64,000 nt of DNA from Micrococcaceae bacterium RIT 802 (GTDB lineage Bacteria; Actinomycetota; Actinomycetes; Actinomycetales; Micrococcaceae): the NCBI GenBank assembly GCA_016892645.1, contig JAFEMX010000004.1:62001-126000 (forward strand), written 5' to 3'. Of this stretch, positions 57,820 to 64,000 are shown piece by piece (within the stretch, counting starts at the first letter, position 1; each line of letters begins with the position of its first letter). The notes beneath the pieces are model-generated. The model was not told the origin of the DNA and did no database searches. It saw nothing but the letters and a program-made list of their open reading frames with translations. Made by a program: the position numbers and the translations under genes.

Positions 57820-58403
57820 GCGGCGTGGAGGTCCAGGACATCATCGAGGCCGGGCGGGCCGCGTCCCTGACCGGGACCGTGTTGGAAGAGTGGGCCGCCA
57901 AGGGCACCCCGAAACAGCGTGAATACCTGTTGGGACTGCTCGAGGCCGAGCAGTCCTCCAGGCAGGAATCGCGCCGGCAACGTTTGCTGCGCGCAGCCCG
58001 GCTCCCAGCATTGAAGACCCTTCAGCGGTACGACTGGTCCGCCGTGCGGTTCCCCGCCGACTACGGACGCGAGGCCCTGGCCTCACTGGACTTCATCGAC
58101 AATGCCCAGGACCTGGTCCTCTACGGGGACGTGGGCACCGGCAAGACACACCTGGCCAGCGCGCTGGCCGCCACAGCCTGCCGTCAGGGCATCGCCGCGA
58201 GATTCTTCACCACTTCGGCCCTGGTCATGCAGCTGCGCCGGGCCAAGGACGAGCAACGCCTGGACCGCGAACTGGCCGCCCTGGCCCGCAACAAGGTCCT
58301 CATAATCGATGAGCTGGGCTACCTGCCGATCGATACCGAAGGGGCGCGGCTGCTGTTCCAGGTCATCTCGGATGCCTATGAAAAGCAGAGCCTGATCCTG
58401 ACT
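57816..58403 (+). pseudogene. istB: IS21-family helper ATPase IstB, 3'-truncated
   Basis: About 196 codons of IstB remain, with Walker A GDVGTGKTHLASALA and Walker B VLIIDELGYLP, up to YEKQSLILT. The normal continuation (TTNLEFSKW... to about 250 residues) is absent and the open frame runs on into unrelated DNA and the next element. The truncated protein lacks the last AAA+ part, so the IS21 element is probably not mobile. Confidence 0.85.
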
Positions 58404-58444
58404 GGCCAGCACGGGTTGTTGGTACGGCTAGTCCGGGCAATTGG

Positions 58445-60109
58445 TGTGGAACCTCGTCACTTCGTGGACACCGGATCTCTTCACTTCGTGGACAGTGGAT
58501 CTCATGGCTTCGTGCACAGCTACCAGCACGCCTTACGAGCTATGTGGGTCTTGAACCTGGCCGTTGTTGAACACCTCGGGCACCTGTACTTGGCGTTCGG
58601 CGAACTGTTCGCGGTAGGCGGCTTGTTTTCGCGCCCACTGCTTCGTGGGATGGGACAGCTGCACGCCCTGGATCGCGTAGGAGGCTACGTAGCGCCCGCG
58701 CACCTGCAATGCGATCATGGGCAACGGGAACGAGAACACGATTTCACTGGTGTCAGGGTCTGAGAGCAGGAATTCATTCTCCGTGATCGTTCTATGGAAC
58801 CGGCGTCCGGAGAATGTCGTCGGCAACGACACATGGAAACCCTGATAGTAGACCTGCCGGTTGTCCGCGGTGACGTCCACGAGCATCTGGTTCGCCGCTT
58901 GGGGCGCATCCGCGCCGTCGAGGTCGCCGACATCGATGATCCTCCCCGTTTTGGACATCGTCACCGTGGCCCGTCCCAGCTCCAGGCCCCTGAGCCTGCG
59001 CACCTGCCGGTACTCGGCGGCCTTGGCCTCCAGCACCGCCAACGCCAGCGGCTCCGTAGCGGGCGTATGGGCGAGCAGTTCCCAGGCTGTGTGTGGGGTG
59101 GACCGGTTCAGGGACTGGTGCGGTCGGCGGTGGTTGTAGTGCTGCCTGTAGCGGGTGATCCTCTCACGCAGTTGCTCCAGGGAGCCGGGTCGGTCGGCTT
59201 GGAGAAAGCGCTGCAGGGTTTGATGGGAGCGTTCGTTCTTGCCCTGGGTGGTGGGCTTGCCGGGCAGGCCGCTGATCGGCATGGTGCCCTTGGAGGCCAG
59301 GAAGATCTCCACGGATCCGATCCTGCCCTGGCGCAGTTGGTTGAACGCCAGCGAGTTGTCGCTCAGGACCTCTTGCGGTGCCCCGTGGGTGTCGATGGCG
59401 GTTGCAAGGACGTGTTGGGCGTCGGTGCTGTTTTCCTCCCGCTGGTATGCCCAGGTGCCCACGTCGTAGCGGGTGGCATCGTCAAGGAGCTGGTAGACCG
59501 TCACCGTGTGTCCGTTGGCCAGTCGGAACTCGAAGGCGTCGAGCTGCCACAGCGCCATCGCGGTGGCCCGCACGAAGGGGATGTAGGAGGATTTCGGGCG
59601 TTTGCGTGGTGCGTGGTCGACCTGCCCGACGCTGGCCAGAAGCCTGGTGATCGTTGCCACGGAGGGGACCTTCGCGCCGGGGAAGGTGTTCTGGATGGTG
59701 GCCTCGTAATAGATCGTGAGGGGCCCGTAGTCCCACCCGTCGGATTTGAGCTGCTTGCGGATCCTGACCAGCTCATTGTCGACGTCTGGCCCGTAGAGGC
59801 GGGCGGGTTGTTTCGGGGCCCGGGACCGGGGATGCAGGGCGGCCGTTGATTCGGTGGCGGCACGGCCGCGGATCTTGTAGAACACGCTGCGGGAGACCTT
59901 CATTGATTTGCAGAACTCACTCACTGTCAGGGCGTGGGGCTGGGCCGGGTCGTAGTTGATGATCGCTGCCCGGGTGCTGGGCGAAAGTACGTTGGTCATG
60001 CCATCGACTTTTCCAGCGCATTGCGCGCGGGCCGGTGTCCACGATGTGGTGAGACAGCGTGTCCACGATGTCATGAGATCGTGTGTCCACGATGCGTTGA
60101 GACAGGACA
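58445..60109 (-). mobile_element. IS481-like insertion sequence
   Basis: About 1.67 kb. Imperfect terminal inverted repeats of 27 bases: left TGTGGAACCTCGTCACTTCG onward (58445-58471), right end ending at 60109, matching at 17 of 27 positions. The motif CTTCGTGGACA or TCGTGGACAC recurs three times inside each end, as subterminal transposase-binding repeats do. No target duplication was found. Confidence 0.7.
58533..59999 (-). CDS. IS481-family transposase
   Basis: 488 residues, apparently intact. N-terminal helix-turn-helix (SVFYKIRGRA region), rve/DDE core with WQLDAFEFRLANG, EVLSDNSLAFNQL and TTQGKNERSHQTLQRFL, and the HYNHRRPHQSLN motif of the family. The C-terminal extension after about residue 330 is longer than in small IS481 transposases. 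The ATG at 59999 (MTNVLSPSTRAAI) is preferred because the upstream residues translate the subterminal repeats. Confidence 0.9.
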   Translation of the reverse strand: MTNVLSPSTRAAIINYDPAQPHALTVSEFCKSMKVSRSVFYKIRGRAATESTAALHPRSRAPKQPARLYGPDVDNELVRIRKQLKSDGWDYGPLTIYYEATIQNTFPGAKVPSVATITRLLASVGQVDHAPRKRPKSSYIPFVRATAMALWQLDAFEFRLANGHTVTVYQLLDDATRYDVGTWAYQREENSTDAQHVLATAIDTHGAPQEVLSDNSLAFNQLRQGRIGSVEIFLASKGTMPISGLPGKPTTQGKNERSHQTLQRFLQADRPGSLEQLRERITRYRQHYNHRRPHQSLNRSTPHTAWELLAHTPATEPLALAVLEAKAAEYRQVRRLRGLELGRATVTMSKTGRIIDVGDLDGADAPQAANQMLVDVTADNRQVYYQGFHVSLPTTFSGRRFHRTITENEFLLSDPDTSEIVFSFPLPMIALQVRGRYVASYAIQGVQLSHPTKQWARKQAAYREQFAERQVQVPEVFNNGQVQDPHSS

Positions 60110-60110
60110 C

Positions 60111-61425
60111 GGCGGTTTCAACTCATCGTTGCAACACGGATGGATTCCCTGAGGCTAACAGGGTTGTGAAAAGCTGCGCAGGTGACCTCCCGTCGAGCAC
60201 CGCGCGAGGACGATGATTCAGCTCCTCCTGAACGGCGCTCAGGTGCCCAAGAGAATGCAGGCTCAAATCGGTTCCTTTGGGGAAATAGTCCCGGAGCAGC
60301 CCGTTGGTGTTCTCGTTGGTTCCACGCTGCCAAGGCGAATGGGAATCGCAGAAGAACACAGGTGCGCCGAGCGTGCGGGCGATCTTCAGGTGGCGAGCCA
60401 TCTCCGAGCCCTGGTCCCAGGTGATCGACCTGACAAGACCCAAGGGGAATCCGGCCATCGCAGCGGCCAGCGCGTCGTGAAGTGCTTCGCCGTCGCGAGC
60501 GGGCAGATGCAACAGTAGTGTCGAACGGGTCTGCCGCTCAACCAGTGTTCCGATCGCCGACCCCTGGGCTTTCCCGACGATGAGGTCTCCTTCCCAATGA
60601 CCAGCTTCCGTGCGGTCTCCCGGGTCGAAGGGGCGGTCGTGGATGGTCAGGAGGGGCCGCTCAAACCGTGGCCTGCGCCGATCCGTGCGTTGCTGGGCCT
60701 TTCGGTGATCGCGGCCCGTGCGCAACGGCGACGGCGTCTGCGGTGCAAGCCGCGATGGCCGCATCAGAGTTGGATCAGGGTCGTAGAGTGCCTGGTAGAT
60801 GCCCTCATGGCTCAATCGCATCGACAGGTCATCGGGGAACGTCTCCTCGAGGTGTCTCGCGATTTGTTGCGGGCTCCACCTCGACTGCAACTTCTGGTCA
60901 ACTACCGCCCACAACCGCGCGTTCCACTCGATGCGTCGGACGCGGTCACGGCTCCGGCGCCTCGCAGACATGCGTTGCGCCTGGAACGGACGGTAGCTGC
61001 CCTGCTGCGTCGAGTTGCGGTCCAGCTCGCGTGAAATCGTTGACGGGGACCTACCCAGCATCTTCGCGATCTCCCGCATCCTTGCACCCGCATGGTGCAG
61101 ATCCGCGATGCGCACACGCTCGTCCTCGGATAGGAATCGGCCGCTGATCTGACGGACCTCACGCGGCACCAGCGCTGGAACGTACCCGACGACCGCGCCA
61201 TCACGGTAGGACTTGTAACCGTTCGTCCAGTTTTGGCCAGCGGTGCGTGAGGCACCTACCTCGCGGGCGGCCGCGGCTATGCTCCAGCCTTGCCCACGCA
61301 GCTGCATGAACCGCGCACGCTTGGCCGACTGCGGACGACGCCCCGGCCCCTTCTTCACACGACGAATCGAAGACATCACAACTCCCAGAATGGACCAAGT
61401 GTTGTGACGATGAGTTGAGACCGCC
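60111..61425 (-). mobile_element. IS30-like insertion sequence
   Basis: About 1.3 kb with near-perfect inverted repeats: GGCGGTTTCAACTCATCG onward at 60111-60137 and its counterpart at 61399-61425, differing at three positions. It starts one base after the right end of the IS481-like element. The transposase gene ends inside the left repeat. No unambiguous target duplication. Confidence 0.8.
60123..61376 (-). CDS. IS30-family transposase
   Basis: 417 residues, intact. Two N-terminal DNA-binding segments (REIAKMLGRSPSTISRELDRN is the IS30 helix-turn-helix), and the DDE core GHWEGDLIVGK, ITWDQGSEMARH and RGTNENTNGLLRDYFPKGTDL, the family signature. GGGAG lies 5 bases before the ATG at 61376. 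Presumably active. Confidence 0.95.
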   Translation of the reverse strand: MSSIRRVKKGPGRRPQSAKRARFMQLRGQGWSIAAAAREVGASRTAGQNWTNGYKSYRDGAVVGYVPALVPREVRQISGRFLSEDERVRIADLHHAGARMREIAKMLGRSPSTISRELDRNSTQQGSYRPFQAQRMSARRRSRDRVRRIEWNARLWAVVDQKLQSRWSPQQIARHLEETFPDDLSMRLSHEGIYQALYDPDPTLMRPSRLAPQTPSPLRTGRDHRKAQQRTDRRRPRFERPLLTIHDRPFDPGDRTEAGHWEGDLIVGKAQGSAIGTLVERQTRSTLLLHLPARDGEALHDALAAAMAGFPLGLVRSITWDQGSEMARHLKIARTLGAPVFFCDSHSPWQRGTNENTNGLLRDYFPKGTDLSLHSLGHLSAVQEELNHRPRAVLDGRSPAQLFTTLLASGNPSVLQR

Positions 61426-61811
61426 CTTTCACAATGGCCCAGTTTTCGACCGTTACCGACACGAGCACTTCGAGGGGCCTTCTGCTGGACTCAGTTGGGG
61501 CAGAAGCTTTCTTACTTGTGGCCTGAATTCCACTGAGGTGGGCGCGTATATAGTGCCTTGAGATTTCCAAGACGCTTCCCGTTCGCGTTGCTGATTGAAG
61601 CGAAGTAGATTCCATGGGGAGAATGAGTACGCATTATGATGGGTGGAGGCCCAACGTGGTTCGCAGCCGATGCGAGGCTTGATTGGTGGTCGCTTTCTAC
61701 TTTTGATCGTTTGGGAACGCGTAAATACCGGTTACCTCTTCCGAATGGGTATGATCAATTAGTAATTTGCTGTGACAAGTTCAAACGGTCCGAGAGGGTG
61801 TGGGGCGAGAC
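61426..61811. other. Intergenic region after the IS cluster
   Basis: About 385 bases without a convincing gene, lower in GC than the housekeeping regions. The first part (GGCCCAGTTTTCGACCGTTA at 61437-61456) may be the right end of the broken IS21 element. A TATGAT box at 61750-61755 could serve the following gene. Confidence 0.4.
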
Positions 61812-62543
61812 GTGCCGGAGTTGACGATATTCGGAAGCTGCGTGTCACGCGATACGTTGGCCTTTCTCGATGAAACATGGACTTTGCGGGAGTACATTGC
61901 ACGACAGAGTCCCATAAGCGGTATGTCGCCGCCTACCGAAGTGCCCTGCGATTTAACTTTGAAATCAGACTTCCAACGACGTTGCGTTGAAGGTGACTTC
62001 CAATCGGACTCGCGGGTGGCGATGGAGGAGCGACCTGTCCAGGTAGTGCTTTTGGATATGGTCGACGATCGCATAGGCGTTTTTCAAACAGGCGAACACC
62101 GTTACGTGACCCACTCATGGGAGCTCACGGAAAGTGGGATTCTCCCTCTATTTCGCGATATGTGGCGGCGAGTCGACTTCGGCACCGATGAACATTTCGA
62201 CCTGTGGTCCGCGGCTATGAGGCAGTTCGCTCACATTATTCGCGAATCTGGATCTGTGCCGATTTTTCTTGCACCCGCATGGGCCGAGACGTTTGAAGAC
62301 GGATCTAAAGTGCCGCCCTATCGCGGTCAGGAAATTAGCCAAATTAATGATGACCTTAACAGGTACTTCAATGTGGCCAGCGAGGCTGGCTATGCAGTTG
62401 TCCGACCACATCCGAATCGCAGCGTGGCTTCCCTGAATCATCAATGGGGGAGGGCGCCGTATCACTTCGCCAACTCTACGTACGAGACTTTGCGCGAGGG
62501 CATATATACAGCTTGGCAAAGCCACTCAAAGTTGGAACGTTAG
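61812..62543 (+). CDS. DUF6270 domain-containing protein, second copy
   Basis: 243 residues. Same blocks as the protein at 41467-42234: LTIFGSCVSRDTLAFLDE, EYIARQSPISGM, VQVVLLDMVDDRIGVF, the middle DEHFDLWSAAMRQF, and the terminal NHQWGRAPYHFANSTYETL. The two differ widely outside these blocks, so they are old paralogues. The GTG at 61812 with GGGGCGA upstream is preferred; a GTG at 61800 is possible. It starts a new plus-strand unit just after the IS cluster. Confidence 0.85.
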   Translation: MPELTIFGSCVSRDTLAFLDETWTLREYIARQSPISGMSPPTEVPCDLTLKSDFQRRCVEGDFQSDSRVAMEERPVQVVLLDMVDDRIGVFQTGEHRYVTHSWELTESGILPLFRDMWRRVDFGTDEHFDLWSAAMRQFAHIIRESGSVPIFLAPAWAETFEDGSKVPPYRGQEISQINDDLNRYFNVASEAGYAVVRPHPNRSVASLNHQWGRAPYHFANSTYETLREGIYTAWQSHSKLER

Positions 62544-62618
62544 GTTCGAAACAAATCAACAAATGCGAAGCGAGTGTTCTAACGGCTGCCTCTGCTTCAT
62601 TTGAAAGTTGGAAACGAA

Positions 62619-63713
62619 ATGGCTCGAATTGCTGCGCTCTCCGCTAGGGGGATTACGAGAAAACTCGGAATCGGCGCGATCGTCGGCATAGTCCTACCTA
62701 CCGTTATTTTCGCAGTAGAAAGGGATCTCGGAACCTACGCCGCAATATTGTGCACGATGGTGTTGGGACTTTCTCTGGTTGCCCTTGTCTCTCGGATATA
62801 CAAGTTGGTCGTACAGGAGCGGCAGAGAGAAAAGATGGAGGCGTCAGTCCTTAGAGAACGCCTTCAATCTATTTCACGCAGAATTGATTTGCTGTCCTTA
62901 GGTTTGGGAGAGGTTAGTCAGCGGACATTAGATTTGACGCGCGCGGCGGGCACGGATCTTGATTCCACTTTCGAATCAGGTGAACTGCTGCCGCTTGAAG
63001 GGGGCGAAAAGGCCCCTGTGCTGGAAGATCGTCTGGATGAACTGTCGATGCGTCTTCGGAACCTACTAATAGGCCAGCGTTCCTTAGAATATAGAATCGG
63101 CGAATTCGGACGCCACACAATCCGCTCTCAACTAATTGCAGTTTGGGGTCGCGGCTTGGACTCAAGAAACCCCCTCACTCAAATCGATCCAGGACTCGAT
63201 GTAATCGCCGCCCAGTTCATCTTTGACACGGTGCAGCGCGGCAAATTCGCGCAAATCCTTGAAATCGGGACCACTGCTTCTACGTATTCCCTAGCGGAGG
63301 CACTGAACCAGCTCCTTGACTGGCCGGTTAGCATCCACTCGCTCGCAACCAACGCTGTCGAGATCGCAGGGTTCCTAGAGCAGGACAAGAGCGAACTTAA
63401 GAAGCAACCCCTGAAGGTTAGTGGCGTATCGAGCTGGATAAATGACGAAGTGCAATTAGATTTCGATCTTGCGTTGGTCAACTGTGCCGCCCTCGAAGAA
63501 ATGGAGGATTCTGCCGCCGAGCAAGTACTTTTGAAGTTGGTAGCCACCAAGTTTAAGTCGGCCGTCTTGTTTGGAGCGTCGGCACCCGTACGTCAAGCAT
63601 TGGGCTCTCGGTTGCTAGCTGGGGGCGACTCCCGGACGGCCAGAGCCCTCACTTCAGATCTGGCCCTACTAGAAGTACTAGACGCAGCTGTGACAAGGAA
63701 GGCCCATCCATGA
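62619..63713 (+). CDS. Membrane protein with coiled coil and Rossmann-like C-terminus
   Basis: 364 residues, not recognised. Two hydrophobic helices near the N-terminus (IGAIVGIVLPTVIFAV and YAAILCTMVLGLSLVALV), then a coiled coil of about 75 residues (RQREKMEASVLRERLQSISRR...), then a soluble half. There ILEIGTTASTYSLAEAL resembles motif I of SAM-dependent methyltransferases and LDFDLALVNCAALEEM could follow as a later strand, but no clear catalytic motif appears. The ATG at 62619 (GGAAACGA upstream) is chosen. The stop overlaps the start of the next gene (ATGA). Low-GC codon use. Confidence 0.7.
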   Translation: MARIAALSARGITRKLGIGAIVGIVLPTVIFAVERDLGTYAAILCTMVLGLSLVALVSRIYKLVVQERQREKMEASVLRERLQSISRRIDLLSLGLGEVSQRTLDLTRAAGTDLDSTFESGELLPLEGGEKAPVLEDRLDELSMRLRNLLIGQRSLEYRIGEFGRHTIRSQLIAVWGRGLDSRNPLTQIDPGLDVIAAQFIFDTVQRGKFAQILEIGTTASTYSLAEALNQLLDWPVSIHSLATNAVEIAGFLEQDKSELKKQPLKVSGVSSWINDEVQLDFDLALVNCAALEEMEDSAAEQVLLKLVATKFKSAVLFGASAPVRQALGSRLLAGGDSRTARALTSDLALLEVLDAAVTRKAHP

Positions 63714-64000
63714 ATTACATTGAGAACCTCCAAACCTTCCTTGGTCTTGCCGGCCCACCGTCTAAGTTTGGGTGGGAAAGGAACATGGCCTTGCCGACAG
63801 TGGCCGTCATTTTGGACGAGTTTTCGACAGCCTGTTTTAGCCCGGAGGCCAACTTAGTTCCTATCGGGCCGAACGATATAGAGGCGTGCCTCGACCATTT
63901 TCAGCCCGAGTTTCTATTTTGTGAGTCTGCCTGGCGAGGAAATGATTATGCCTGGCAGCATCTAATCGCGACTTCCACGGGTGCCAAACCAAAGCTACTG
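63710..64000 (+). CDS. CgeB-like glycosyltransferase, N-terminal part (cut by window end)
   Basis: 97 codons to the end of the window, starting with an ATG that overlaps the previous stop. The reading TVAVILDEFSTACFSPEANL and LFCESAWRGNDYAW aligns with VALVSDEFTRSSLEPECRM and IVESAWEGNEGTW in the middle module of the giant glycosyltransferase at 34541-38980. It is therefore likely a related glycosyltransferase. The rest lies outside the window. Confidence 0.75.
   Translation, partial: MNYIENLQTFLGLAGPPSKFGWERNMALPTVAVILDEFSTACFSPEANLVPIGPNDIEACLDHFQPEFLFCESAWRGNDYAWQHLIATSTGAKPKLL

Noticed and set aside
58404-58763. Continuation of istB as a longer functional protein
   Set aside because: After YEKQSLILT the sequence no longer resembles IstB and translates the terminal repeats of the next insertion sequence.
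61636-61824. 62-codon frame before the second DUF6270 gene
   Set aside because: No conserved features and it runs into the DUF6270 coding sequence.

Overview
The window looks like a chromosomal segment of a high-GC Gram-positive actinobacterium, most likely Micrococcaceae (Arthrobacter-type). The reasons are the strongly GC-biased third codon positions, the ilvD / ilvB-ilvN-ilvC / serA ... leuB-ilvE / FAH protein / gltX / tRNA-Gln / tRNA-Glu order known from Arthrobacter relatives, a DUF6318 lipoprotein next to a PKD-like protein, and many promoters of the TANNNT-7 nt-ATG (leaderless) type. The genus assignment is inference; no rRNA is present.

Layout. 1-7.9 kb: malate:quinone oxidoreductase, an orphan family-5 solute-binding lipoprotein, tRNA-Leu(UAG), a BCP peroxiredoxin, tRNA-Lys(CUU), a 2-hydroxyacid dehydrogenase, and a relatively AT-rich pair of secreted proteins (PKD-like and DUF6318). 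8-15.4 kb: branched-chain amino acid and serine biosynthesis (ilvD; ilvB-ilvN-ilvC behind a transcription attenuator whose leader peptide is readable as MQIRTEVLLVTQRGA; serA). 15.4-21 kb: acetyltransferase, metG, GrpB-like protein, a BCCT osmolyte transporter and a diverged PduO-like protein. 21-27.5 kb: a Tat-exported beta-propeller protein and a MacB/FtsX-type ABC exporter.

27.6-46.3 kb is the distinctive part, a cell-surface glycopolymer locus. It holds an LCP phosphotransferase lipoprotein, two tandem paralogous wall/membrane proteins with a repeated TG-x-DP-x-TG-x-HP-x-TGLLI motif, a GT4 glycosyltransferase, an ABC-2 (Wzm/TagG-like) exporter permease, a Wzt-like ATPase that has lost its Walker A lysine, signature and H-loop histidine, a 1,479-residue glycosyltransferase with three glycosyltransferase-like modules, a beta-propeller lipoprotein paralogous to the one at 21 kb, a DUF6270 protein, another GT4, and wecC/wecB for UDP-ManNAcA synthesis. 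The inferred logic is: make UDP-ManNAcA and assemble a glycan in the cytoplasm, export it by the ABC-2 channel, attach it with LCP, and surround it with anchored propeller and TG-motif proteins.

46.3-54.9 kb: a NarL-type two-component pair, then leuB, ilvE, galE, an FAH-family hydrolase, a small membrane protein, gltX, tRNA-Gln(CUG) and two identical tRNA-Glu(CUC) ending in a strong terminator. 55-61.4 kb: an insertion-sequence graveyard, with an IS21 istA remnant joined to a frameshifted IS701 transposase, an IS21 with istB truncated, then an IS481-like and an IS30-like element lying end to end. 61.8-64 kb: a second surface-glycan segment begins (second DUF6270 protein, a membrane/coiled-coil protein with a Rossmann-like C-terminus, and the start of a gene related to the middle module of the 1,479-residue glycosyltransferase), running off the window.
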